From contig JAVGWX010000005.1 of assembly GCA_036924085.1 (NCBI GenBank), forward strand, positions 80,616,666 to 80,680,665: a stretch of 64,000 nucleotides of DNA, given 5' to 3'. Position 1 is the first letter of the stretch, and the number at the start of each line of letters is the position of its first letter. The notes beneath the pieces are model-generated. The model ran no database searches and had not been told where the DNA came from. It saw only the letters and a program-made list of their open reading frames with translations. Origin of the DNA: Ariolimax columbianus. Taxonomy: Eukaryota > Mollusca > Gastropoda > Stylommatophora > Arionidae. The position numbers were made by a program, and so were the translations under genes. Below, in pieces: positions 52,400-62,300 of the stretch.

Positions 52400-53080
52400 T
52401 CTATAAATTCAGGGCACACATGTGAGGAGCCGGCTGTGGAATCGTTGTGAGTATTGTCTTTTCGAGCTGCACACTTTCGCTGAACGTGCACGATGGTTGT
52501 GCTCTGTAATCTGAGCACCTTTGATGATACTAGCTAGCCAGGTTGTATGGTCTTGTGCAAGCATCTCCCAGGAGGTGACATCAATATTGAAGCATTTTAG
52601 AAACACTTTCAATGAGTCTGTGTAATGTTTTTTCTCTCCTCCCGGTGAGCACTGCCAATTTTGATATCACCATATAACAACCCCATTGGGTATTTTTTTA
52701 TCTGGCATGCGAACACTATATCCTGTCCATCTTAGCTGAGCCAATTTCAGAAAAGTATGGATGCTCAATATTTTAGTTTTGCTAAGAATTTCAGAGTAAA
52801 GCACTTTGTCCTGCCACCTGATCCTGAGCAGCCTACTCAGACAACTCAAGTGAAAACGATTGAGCTGTCTGGCATGTCTGCTTTACACTGTCCATGTTTC
52901 ACAGGCATGCAGCAGAGTGGATAATATTACAGCATGAAACTCTTTTATCTTGGTGGCGACACTAATGCCTTGTCAATTCCAGACATTTACTTGGTGCCTC
53001 CAAAATGCAGAGCTTGCCTTAGCAATCCTGTTATTAACCCCGCTGTTGATATTTGCCTATCTAGTAAGGGTAATGCCTAA
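52400..53080 (-). pseudogene. LINE RT C-terminal fragment
   Basis: On the minus strand, thumb and connection are visible: a CETWTVxxRHARQLNRFHLS-like stretch, then MSCLSRLLRIRWQDKVLYSE (52849 on), ILSIHTFLKLAQLRWTGYSV and RMPDKKIPNGVVI. After a frame change comes FNIDVTSWEMLAQDHTTWLA, the ending seen in the 22611-24638 protein (IDFDTWECLAKNRSDWRSAV). The terminal C2H2 finger is lost. It lies just downstream of ZNF-2. Confidence 0.75.
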
Positions 53081-53143
53081 GTATATTTTGCTTACTTCTA
53101 GATGATAACACATAGTAAATCATACAGCACAAAAACTACCCTT

Positions 53144-53227
53144 TCAAGGCATGTGTACAGTATGAATTCTTTTGTGTAACTCTAAATCACTACAGCGAGT
53201 AAATCCTGCCTCACAAATGTTACACTT
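53144..53227 (-). pseudogene. Readable 11th zinc finger beyond the ZNF-2 stop
   Basis: Directly after the TAG at 53228-53230, in the same frame, the minus strand reads KCNICEAGFTRCSDLELHKR followed by IHTVHMP and TGA (53144-53146). Both Cys and both His are present. The TAG replaces the Tyr that starts nearly every finger. Either a recent nonsense mutation shortened the protein by 28 codons, or the base is a sequencing error. Confidence 0.8.
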
Positions 53228-54534
53228 CTATGGTTTTTCTTCATAATGTGTTCTTTTATGTCTTTCTAGGTTACTGGAATGAGTAAATGCTGCCCCACAT
53301 TTATCACACTTGTAAGGTTTTTCTCCAGTATGTGTTCTTTTATGAACTTCTAGTGTACTGGAATGAGTAAAAACTGCACCACAAACATTACAATTGTATG
53401 GTTTCTCCCCAGTATGTGTTCTTTTGTGTATTTTCAAAGCATTGCACCTAGGAAATCCTATACCACAAACATCACACTTGTAAGGTTTCTCCCCAGTGTG
53501 GGTTCTTATGTGCATGTTCAAAGTACTGCGCTGAGCAAATCCTACACCACAAATATCACATCTGCAAGGTTTTTCTCCAGTATGTGTCCTTTTGTGTCTT
53601 TCCAGATGATTGCCTCGACTAAACCCTACACCACAAATATCACACTTGTAAGGTTTTTCTCCAGTATGGGTTCTTATGTGCATATTTAAAGTATTGCGCT
53701 TAGCAAATCCTACACCACAAATATCACATTTACAAGGTTTTTCTCCAGTATGTGTTCTTTTATGCATGTTCAAAGTACTGCGTTCAGCAAATCCTACACC
53801 ACAAATATCACACTTGCAAGGTTTTTCTCCAGTATGTGTTCTTTTGTGTCTTTCCAGATCATTCCCCCGAGTAAACCCTAACCCACAAACATCACACTTG
53901 TAAGGTTTCTCTCCATTATGTGTTCTTTTCTGCTTTTCAAGATTAGTCCATACAGTAAATTCTGCACGACAAACATTACTGTTTTTAGGTTGTTCTTTAG
54001 AATGTCTTTGTTTATGTGATTGTAAATCACTGCTGTCAACAAATTCAATGCCACAGACATTATTTATGAACATTCTTTCTCCAGTACTCTGTTTCTGGAC
54101 ATCTTGAACTAGTAGGTCATTCTGAAACCTATAACCCCCACCAGAAGCTTTGAGATCATCATTCTTCTCACACAGTGAAAATATGTTATCCAACTCTCGG
54201 CTACAGTCTTCATTTTGTAATGTCAGCTTGCGGCTAGTCAGTATGTCACAAACATCTGCTGTCCTTTCATGACAGCTAGCAGAATCTCTGGATATTCCAG
54301 TTTTAGTCATTCCTGATTCTGTCTCATCATCTCTTGTTATCTCCACAACATTGGTGTCAATTGTTTTGTTGACCATTTCATTTATTTTGTTTCTGTCATG
54401 GCCAGGTAAAACATTAAAAAGTTCCTCCTGCTTCCCAACTTCCAAGTATTTGTTACCATATATCATTTTCTCAGAAGACTGCAAATTTTCTTGTTTGAAG
54501 AAGGGAAGATTGCTCTGGGTATGAAAATATTTTT
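53228..54534 (-). CDS. C2H2 zinc-finger protein ZNF-2, terminal coding exon
   Basis: The exon starts after a strong acceptor (CTTCTTTATATTTCAG, AG at 54535-54536) and enters in phase 1, so the G of the previous exon completes GAA (Glu) before KYFHTQSNLPFFKQE. A leader of about 180 residues precedes ten fingers. The first two are degenerate: FINNVCGIEF and KNSNVCRAEF each lack the first Cys, and the second also lacks a His. Fingers 3-10 are intact with TGEKPY/C linkers and end at TAG 53228. Codons upstream of 54534 that stay open to an ATG at 54637 are intronic read-through. Role: nuclear DNA binding by family; target unknown. Confidence 0.88.
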
Positions 54535-55942
54535 CTGAAATATAAAGAAGCAAACGCAAGTGAGCAAAGACAATTAACTCACTACAACTCAGCCTAATTT
54601 TGTCAATTTGTGTCTTACAGTCCAAGGCAAGTGTCACAACTCCAAGTCAAATAGTCATTTTAAAAATGTAATGAATTAATATAATCATCATAATTTACCC
54701 AATATTTACATTACAGACCAACGACAGAGATATAACTCTTGTCTTTTAACATGCTGACTGAACTCTACAATTGTCAAGTGCATTTGTTCTGTGGTGCCAA
54801 GGTATTTTTGGAGATTTTGACATGTTCCAATAAAATAGCAGAATCACATAGAAAATGAGATTAAACGTCCTTATAAGTATACATTTTCTGAAAGCATATT
54901 GGACAAGGGATCTTACAGTATTAATTTCATATGTTTGTGCATTACGTACGGTGACCTTGACCTGTACGCAGTGAGTAGAATTGTGCAACTCATCTTCTGC
55001 TTTCAACCTATCCTCACACTTACTGACTGGTTCTATTTACCACTGTAATTAGTTTTTTAGATACTGTATGCTGTTTTATTTAAGAAAATGTATACTTTTA
55101 TGGATTTCTTTTGAAAAATGTGATTTACGTGAATTTTTGTAATTCATGACCTAAAAATACTAATCAACCATACCCAGAAAGAAAAACTTTAAAAACATTC
55201 TTAAATTACCGTTATCTGTGCTTCTATTAATATTCTGAACAAATGTTGACACAGAAGAATAAAATATTTCAGTATAATATCTCTTTCCTTTGCTGCTGTT
55301 CGTGTTACTGCAAACAAAGCAGTTTTTCTCCTGTTGTCATCCAACAATTAAAGACAATGTCTGCCGAAGACGGATGTGTCGGACCAAAAGGTGCAAATAT
55401 CACAGTCAAACTGTAAACTAGTGACACAACGCAAATCTGTTCTCCGGACTACATCCTGTTACTAGCAAAGCCCTGTTCAGGGCTTGGTAGCGGGAGATTG
55501 AGAACGAACGCAGAAGAAGAAGAAAGACAATGCACAACAGTATCTGGCACGAGGTGCCCATCTTGAGGCAGAACTGTTGGTGGCTGAAATTCTGGAATGT
55601 TACAGCATAGAGATTCCACAATAGAAAGAATATATGTTTCTCTCTAAAGTCTTTTGCTTGGTACCACAGTCATATTGTAAATAATCCACCTTTCCAAGTC
55701 CATATTCTGAGAGCTGTTAGGATTTCTAACAATGAAATTAGGATCTAAGTGTGGTCTATTCTCTTCAATATTTACTCTTTTGAAGTGCAAAGGTTAAAAA
55801 CATTTAGAGAGGATTTATGAGACACACATTTATTTTCGAGAGAAGTTTAAAAAAAAAAATGACACATAATAAAAGCCAGATGCATCTTCAAGTATTATTG
55901 GGAATAAGTAGCATGGACGATTTAATAGTTTATACTTGTTAC
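54535..55942 (-). other. ZNF-2 intron 2
   Basis: 1408 bases between the donor GAAG|GTAACAAG (55942-55941) and the acceptor TATATTTCAG. It contains a SINE (55360-55522, inserted on the opposite strand) and otherwise AT-rich sequence. The exon phases on both sides agree (phase 1). Confidence 0.75.
55350..55532 (+). mobile_element. Short-form SINE in ZNF-2 intron 2
   Basis: Body 55360-55522, plus strand, with a 10-base duplication AAAGACAATG at 55350-55359 and 55523-55532. It starts TCTGCCGAAGACGGATGTGT, close to the other short forms, and ends GAACGAACGCAGAAGAAGAA. It is antisense to the gene. Confidence 0.92.
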
Positions 55943-56063
55943 CTTCTTTAATACCAGAAATTATAGGTTGTACCATTATCCCTCTTCCGAGCATGTTTGT
56001 AGTCATGTCTCCTACTTGACTATGTGTACTGAACTCTCCTGTACAGTTTTGATCATTTTCATC
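55943..56063 (-). CDS. ZNF-2 internal coding exon
   Basis: 121 bases with a textbook acceptor (TTTCTCTTTCAG) and donor (GAAG|GTAACA). Only one frame is open: it starts in phase 0 (DENDQNCTGEFSTHSQVGDM) and leaves one base, exactly what the next exon at 54534 needs. It continues MTTNMLGRGIMVQPIISGIK. No known domain. It is too short to be seen as a stand-alone reading frame; the call rests on splice sites and phase. Confidence 0.8.
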
Positions 56064-56149
56064 CTGAAAGAGAAATGTATCAAATGCAATGCAGTTATTT
56101 CATTATCTCTGCAATGTACTTTTGAAGTTTCTCACTAGCCATCATAAAC

Positions 56150-57960
56150 ATGTAGCATATTCTTTGTAGAACATCACAGCCCATCTGAAAGAAATTTGTT
56201 CCCTAGTCGAACTCTGCCAAAGTCATGCCCAGGCATTGCATTATATCTTGGTGACATCGTCTTCTTGGTCTACCCTTGCCTCTTTTGCCCAGTACCATAT
56301 CTTCCATCACTGTCCTCTCAAGACTGTTTTGTCTCTTGATGATACCAAAGTATTTCAATTTTCTGGCCATGATGGAATTGATAAACCACTTCTCTTCTAT
56401 ATTCAACTCTTGCCGAATGTTTATATTTGTCCTTCTCTCAGTCTAGGATATTCTGAGGATCTTTCTGTAACATTTTGACTCAAAGCAATTGATTCTCTTT
56501 CTAGACATTTTGGTAATCATCCATGCTTCACAGACATATGCTGCCACGGGAAAGACACAAGGCTCTCAAGACTTCTACTTTTCTCCTTTTGCTGATGTTT
56601 TGCCATATTTATTTCAGGTTGTTTAGCATCTGCGTTGCCATGGCTAGTCTTTTTCTGATTTCTTTTGAGCAGTCGTGATTTTTGTAAATTCTGGAGCCCA
56701 GATATTCAAAAGGCATGACCGGATTTATCTCTTCACCACCTATTGTGAATTTATGTTGACATCCGTATTTTGTCAGTATCTTTGTTTTGTTTATAAATAG
56801 GTTTCTATCTGCACTGTATCTATATACAGCTGAAATTAGCTGCTCTAGCCCTTCGGGATAGTATGATTGTGTCATCTGCATATCGTAACTCTGTGATCTT
56901 GTAACTGCCGATTGTAAATGGATCGAAACTTTAGATAATCTCGTTCTCTCTAATGTTTCTCATTATACATTCCGCATAAATGTTATATAGATATTATGGA
57001 GAGAGGATGCATCCCTTCCGTACTACCTTTTGTACTGCAAACCAGTCTGATGTTTGACCAGATTCTCAGAAAGTGGTTTGTTGTTCTTGATACAATGATT
57101 CAATTAGATAGATAATATGTACAGGAAAACCCATTTCTTGCATGATGTTCCAGAGATTCTGATGTGTTACTGTATCGAAGGCTTTGGTGTAATCAATGAA
57201 CGTGTGCAGGTCTACATTATACTCTCTACATTTTTCATAGATGTTCTTCATATTGAATATATGATCTCTGGCCCTTCTATCTTTTCTGAAAACCTGCTTG
57301 GACTTCATGAATTTCAGATTCAAATCCGTTCTCTTTACTTCTCAATAGTATCCACAAAAGTATCTTGTTAGCGTGGCTGATTAGTGCGATAGTACGATAA
57401 TTTGTGCACAGCTTTAGATTGCCTTTCTTTGGAAGGGGAATATAGATTGATCTCTTCCATGCTTCTGGCTACTCCGCGTTGTGCCATATCTTTTTACACA
57501 GCATATGATAAACGCAAACACAGGCTTCCCCTCCTGCCTGTATTAGCTCTGCTGGAATATCATTGCATCCTGGGGACTTTCCCTTTTTCAGACTTTTGAT
57601 TGCTGAGCATACTTCCTCCAGTGTTGGTTCAGGTTCTTTCTCCTCTATTGGTAGCATTGTAACTGAGCACTTTGTATTGTCTTCATACACGATTCTGCAA
57701 TACTCTCTCCATCTTTCCAGTATGTCTTTGGTTTCTGTTAGTATATTGTCCTCTTTATCATTGATGACATGTAGAACTGGGCGGAATTCCTTTGTCAGTG
57801 TTCTTATCTCCTTAAAGGCATCCCCCTCCCTGCCTTGCTGCTGTATGCCTTCTATGTTTTTACAAACATCCATTATGAACCTAGTTTCATCTTTTCTTAT
57901 TTCTCTTCTAACTTTTCTTGCTCAGTTTGTATATGCTGTGTTGGTCCTCTCACGTCTCAT
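56150..57960 (-). pseudogene. RTE-like LINE in ZNF-2 intron 1
   Basis: Minus strand: MDVCKNIEGIQQQGREGDAF (57873 on), SAIKSLKKGKSPGCNDIPAE followed by LIQAGGEACV, then YIPLPKKGNLKLC and TNYRTIALISHANKILL after a stop. Next are VFRKDRRARDHIFNMKNIYE, TFIDYTKAFDTVTHQNLW (catalytic Asp), VRKGCILSP and LRYADDTII near 56870-56890 (both Asp kept). GGEEINPVMPFEYLGSRIYK and the C-terminus IMARKLKYFGIIKRQNSLER with GKRGKGRPRRRCHQDIMQ end it. The 3' part is the same family as 39875-40122. Several frameshifts; endonuclease missing. Confidence 0.85.
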
Positions 57961-58209
57961 TTGCTTTATTTTTTTTTCTTCACTGGTAGAATATGAAAAA
58001 CATTTTCAATGGAGCATAAAATAAGAATTCTTAATGGAAGAACACACATCCACTGCACAAATAAAATCTACAAATATCTGATGAGTGAGGCTGTTTCTGT
58101 TGATCAGATTTGCTTTTCTATTCATGTGAGAGTTTCCAACTTAAAAGAGGCATAAAATAGTTAAGAAAAAGGAATCTTAGAATTTTTAGTAATCTTTTTC
58201 ATCTATGAT

Positions 58210-58620
58210 CATTTAGACTAGTAATCCAGATTCTTCAATAAAGTCTGACGTCTTTTTCAGGGTCTCATTACAGCTGTAGTTTCTCCTCGAGGAGAGTGGA
58301 TGTTGGTCACATCCTCCTCCTCAGATCAGCATGCTGGGAACAGTTCTGAAATACATGTGCTGCTGTCATGTCTGTCAGGCCACATTTACTTAAGCTGATG
58401 GCACCTATCTTTAATTTAATGCACAGATTTTGTCTCATTCTATTGTGACCAGTTCGGAGACGAAGTATGATAACCTAATCTTTTCTGGGAAATTAGTAGT
58501 ATCCGTCATTTGCGTGGTTTCCTCCTATATTTTACACTGTATTGTCCTTTTATTGTGGTTTTTTTCCCTTCATAGCTGACCATGAATTCTTCCTGTATCA
58601 TTTTTCCTACCTCTTTGGTT
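58210..58620 (-). pseudogene. RNase H-bearing LINE C-terminus (copy 4)
   Basis: The minus strand reads VIILRLRTGHNRMRQNLCIK followed by LKIGAISLSKCGLTDMTAAH and VFQNCSQHADLRRRM. This aligns with LRLRTGHNRLRYHLFNKLKI and the AEHLLQNC region of 36971-37774, but is more diverged and contains stops. It is the oldest of the four copies. Confidence 0.7.
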
Positions 58621-59136
58621 AGACTCTAAAATAATAATAAATACATTTTAAAAAATCTACCTACTTTCATCATCATTTTGTTCATGTTATAATCTTGTAG
58701 TTAAATCTAGTATTTATTTCAGCATTTTTAGTCTGGTAAACAGTTTTTGAAAGGCATATTGTAATATTTAATATATTTGAATAATAGTTTCAAAGAATAC
58801 ATTTGGACATGGATTATATTTGAATCATACATACAATTATATTTTTTTTTTTGCATCATCACCTAGATTTGTGTAAGTTCCTTTTAATTATACCAGACAA
58901 GACAAATTCAAAGAAGAACTATTTATATTTTATTGTTAAAAATAAAACTCACCATCAAAATTGAACGCTATGTTTTCAATGCTAAATGATAGTATCATTG
59001 CTCGTGGTGATAGTATCCATTACAAATAAATATTCATTTAAATTGAACAAAAACCCTTTTTGTAATTCTATGAACTACAAAATTCTTACATTTAGTAATG
59101 ATTTGAATTTTTTATTTTTTTTAATGAAACATGTAC

Positions 59137-59237
59137 CTCTGAATCCAGTTCTTGTTTAACACATGTTATTTCTCCAATCTGCTTCATTTCTCCAGAATCA
59201 CTGGGCATGGCTTTTCTGGAAGATGTGTACTCAGATT
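59137..59237 (-). CDS. ZNF-2 5'-most recognisable coding exon
   Basis: 101 bases bounded by TTTTTGTTGTAACAG (AG at 59238-59239) and GATTCAGAG|GTACATG. The only open frame enters in phase 1 (two bases, AA) and leaves in phase 0, matching the next exon. It encodes SEYTSSRKAMPSDSGEMKQI then GEITCVKQELDSE. VKQE fits the SUMO acceptor consensus (hydrophobic-Lys-x-Glu), common near the N-terminus of zinc-finger regulators; modification itself is inference. An earlier exon with the start codon must exist; I could not find it. Confidence 0.75.
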
Positions 59238-59239
59238 CT

Positions 59240-60404
59240 GTTACAACAAAAATCAATATAGTTATCTAAGTTTCAAAGCCTTGACTTTCATTGGATTATT
59301 TAGCATATGCTATTCTTCTTCATTTTCCCAACCAAGGCTATTGCTGGGGCACAACATCTCACTATATTTAAAGTCAAATGTCTCAACCTCAGTATGCCCA
59401 TCGTCATTGTTTGTCTCTCAGTGGTTTTCTTATCCACATCTGATTACCATCTATTTAGTGCATCTTGGGACTTCTTCTCTTTCTTGCTCCTGGAACTGCT
59501 CTCTTGTGTATAATGTTGGACATGCCATTTTATCTTGAAACATAAAGGTGCTATTAAGTGCACATGTTTTTTGCAACTGTCAGTACATCTTTATAGGGTC
59601 ATATTTTGATTGAATATGTGTCCTCATATATGAGGAAGCTTTAAATGAAAACCTTAAAAGTGGGATATAAATTTGAAAAACAGTGCCTTTGTATTGTAAC
59701 TTGTTAATATGACTGCTAAGGATGTCAAGAGTGCCCAGTAAGTCACAGTGCAGACAAACATGATGTCATAGTTGCAGTTAAAAGATGGCACCCCATTATT
59801 GACATACACCAAAGAGCAGCAGGATAATGTTTTCAGTTTATTGAATGGCAAAGAGGTGAAGCCTAGAGAAATTCATCTGCAAATGAAGGTCCAGTGTGGT
59901 GATAAGTATGTGCTTATGATGTCATCTCGCTCCTCAAGCATATGTCCACGTGGTGCAACACAGGCGGGTTTCATTTTAACCCGCCTCATATTTTGCATTT
60001 CTATTTCAAGAAGTATTTCCCACATCCATCACCAGTTACTTCTAACCATACAGATCTAGAGCCATCATCTCCAGTCCCTGTATGATCACTATCAAATTAC
60101 CCATTTCCAAAAAGAAAATAATTGACATTCACTAAATTTTCCAGAGGCTAAAGTCAATTTTAAGTTTCAGAGACTTTATTCAAGATGCCTAAATCACCAT
60201 CATTCTATACATTCATCTTCTACTTTTGCAAGAATGATAATACTGAAAAAAAAATTTTTTACACTAAAGAAAAGACTGAATTCCACTTTACAAACAAATC
60301 TGCTTTACTCTGGCTTCTTGTTTGTTTTTCATATAAGCAAGAAACTGCTGTACTTATTTTATCAATACTTGCTCCTAGTTTTGCAGGTGTGTTTTCTCAT
60401 TGCA
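59240..60404. other. No confirmed gene; candidate coding scraps on minus strand
   Basis: On the minus strand 59265-59430 holds NNDDGHTEVETFDFKYSEML followed by CPSNSLGWENEEE before a stop. 59470-59540 holds an ATG frame MACPTLYTREQFQEQEREEV. Both lie upstream of ZNF-2 and have protein-like composition, but no splice pair links them in phase to 59237. The rest is AT-rich without features. Confidence 0.35.
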
Positions 60405-60825
60405 TTATATGTCTCTATATCCTTTGGTGTTAGTTGTGTCCTGTCAAATGTCTCTATGTCCTGATATCTACTGCGAGAGTGACATTAGTGACTGTCACTT
60501 GTGTCCTGTCAGTGTCAATTGTTTCTTACTATCTCATGACATCTTTTAGAAAAGTGACCTGTTTCCTGTAAGACATCTCTATATGTTCTTAAATGTACTT
60601 GTGTCCAGACAATCGTTTCCGTGTCCTGAAATCTTATGTGAGGATGGCTTTGGGGTATCAATTGTCCTTTACTAAAATATAGTATATCAGTATATGACAT
60701 AAAATCTTCTAGAGATGTGACTTTGGTGTTACTTATGTCCTGTTAGTCATCTCTAAATGTCATTAAATCTACTGGGAGGGTAACTTTGGTGTTACTTATA
60801 AAGCTGTGTCCAGTCAATCGTCTCA
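60405..60825 (+). repeat. Degenerate tandem repeat of about 70 bp
   Basis: Around six diverged units with recurring blocks ATCTCTATATGT, AAATCTACTG-GAG, GTGACTTTGGTGTTACTT and GTGTCCTGTCA. Unit lengths vary (about 55 to 75 bases). It lies directly in front of a LINE fragment. Confidence 0.6.
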
Positions 60826-61400
60826 GAGAATTGTCAATAGAGAAGAAAATGGAAACTATGACGATCAGCAGAACATCAGGGTCACTCAACAAAAGTGTAA
60901 ATGATATTGCTCTTCAACAGGCTAATGAGTTCAAGTATTTGGTTAGTATTTTGTTGGCAGGCGGCAGAATCGATAGGGAAATTGAGACACGGTGTCAGAA
61001 AGCATCTGCGGTACTTATCAACTGTCACCAGTACTTAGGCACCCGGGGATTAGTTTGGCAACAGCTGATAAACAGTATATTTATGCCAACTCTGTGCTAC
61101 AAGTGCCAAACATGGCTACTGTCCAAAACATGCGAGAACAGAATTTTTAAGTGTGAAATGAAATGTTTTGAGGAAGGTCATCAGTGTTACCAGAAAAGAC
61201 AGAATGTGGAACGACAACATTTCCAGGCACAAAATACATTGGTTTGGTCATCTCATGAGAATGTTTCCTCATCAACCTCCACTGATGGCTTACAACGCTC
61301 TTAGATCTGGCTATAGGGGAAGGGGGCGGCTGTGAGGCAGGTGGATTGATGACAGAGTGATTGTGCAGCGACACAGCTCCCATTGGCCGACGCAATAGAC
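60810..61400 (+). pseudogene. LINE RT thumb and C-terminus
   Basis: NEFKYLVSILLAGGRIDREI, ETRCQKASAVLINCHQYLGT, LINSIFMPTLCYKCQTWLLS and IFKCEMKCFEEGHQC follow the same order as the LINE at 16440-19355, whose CEMCC segment became the minisatellite. After a frameshift WFGHLMRMFPHQPPLMAYNA and a GRGRL-GRWIDD ending are readable. The palm is missing. It gives a single-copy reference for the unit amplified at 18595-19285. Confidence 0.75.
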
Positions 61401-61439
61401 TTGACACAGGACAGTCAACTTAAGCTTACCATGGCACTT

Positions 61440-61920
61440 AATGACACAAGTGGAAAGATCACTAACTAATCGCCTCAGGCATTCGTCTTCACTTTCTTCT
61501 TTTCGCCTTTCAGTGTCAGGTTTTGAAGAGATTTCTAGAACAAGCTCAACTGTGTGCCTCATGCACAGTGGCATTTCTTTCCTCAAATATTTCTGTAAGC
61601 CACCTTTTTCTTTCATGGTCTGCCTTTGGCCTTGAATTTGTTGTATCTAAACAGCATTGCTTTTTAGTAGGTGCTGTGTTGTGGTAGTCTTGTTACATGG
61701 CCAAACCATTTTAGTTGCTATCTTTTGATGTAGCCTAATACTGGTATTGTTTCGATTAGTCTCCTAATATCATCGCTTCTGATCATGTCTCTCCTTGTTA
61801 CACCCAATATTTTTTGTAGGAATTTCATTTCTGCTGTTATGGCGTGTCATTTTTCATTTGATGTCCAGTTTTGGCATTGATAGCATAGTGCTGGGACAAA
61901 AATCGTGTTGTATAAAGCTC
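61440..61920 (-). pseudogene. LINE RT C-terminal fragment
   Basis: Minus strand: ALYNTIFVPALCYQCQNWTS (61920 on), HAITAEMKFLQKILGVTRRD, MIRSDDIRRLIETIPVLGYI and QLKWFGHVTRLPQHSTY, then AMLFRYNKFKAKGRP. A related but separate LINE family from 60810-61400, facing the opposite way. Stops occur throughout and the 3' part runs into unassigned sequence. Confidence 0.7.
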
Positions 61921-62009
61921 TTTTGGTAGTTTTTGTCCCCCGCTTGCAAATAAGTATTGGAGATAATTGTCCACTGATGTTTTTTTAAAATATTTTTGTT
62001 TGCGTTCGC

Positions 62010-62246
62010 GTTATTTTTATAATCCCCAAGGCGGTGTGCGTTGCACTGTGTTTTTATTTTGCACCTGTCGGCCCAGTGCATCCGACTTCAGCATGCATTT
62101 TATGTAAGGATCTGCTTCCTCCTGCATTTTCTAAGGGTTTGCTTCCCCGGAGTAACGGCCAGTGCTGTGATGGGGATCGAACCCAGCACCTTCGGATTGT
62201 GAGCCGTGCCACTTATCCACGCCATCCCCTCAGTCCACTGATCTGA
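62010..62246 (-). mobile_element. tRNA-headed SINE (copy 1)
   Basis: On the minus strand the head reads ATGGCGTGGATAAGTGGC (box A-like), CACGGCTCACAATCCGAAGG and GCTGGGTTCGATCCCCATC (a perfect box B, GGTTCGATCCC). The T stem is mostly preserved but the 3' acceptor half is gone, as usual for tRNA-derived SINEs. The body has GGGGAAGCAAACCC and a core ATGCTGAAGTCGGATGCACT, then GCCGACAGGTGCAAA, shared with the (GAA)n SINE family. It is followed by an A-rich 3' end near 61980-62010. Confidence 0.75.
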
Positions 62247-62300
62247 TTTACCTTATTGCATCTTTGTTGGATTTCCGCTGTAATTCTTCCATCTGCTGAA
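62236..62300 (-). pseudogene. LINE RT fragment, piece 1 (split)
   Basis: Matches 10598-10660: GATCTGATTTACCTTATTGC, then ATCTTTGTTGGATTTCCGCT and GTAATTCTTCCATCTGCTG. Sequence continues at 63001 after an intervening plus-strand LINE piece, so these are the two sides of one older copy. Confidence 0.7.

Larger units (their letters stand above)
56064..59136 (-). other. ZNF-2 intron 1
   Basis: 3073 bases between donor GATTCAGAG|GTACATG (59136-59135) and the acceptor at 56064-56065. It holds an RTE-like LINE (56150-57960) and an RNase H-LINE piece (58210-58620), both in the same direction as the gene, then AT-rich DNA to 59136. Confidence 0.7.

Noticed and set aside
54535..54637. ATG at 54637 as the start of ZNF-2
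   Set aside because: The codons from 54637 to 54535 lie before a strong splice acceptor, and the exon phases upstream match only if this stretch is intron. ZNF-1 also has an acceptor at the homologous place.
62160..62246. A tRNA gene on the minus strand
   Set aside because: Box A and box B are present but the 3' acceptor half does not pair with GGGGATG, and the sequence continues into a SINE body. It is a tRNA-derived SINE head.
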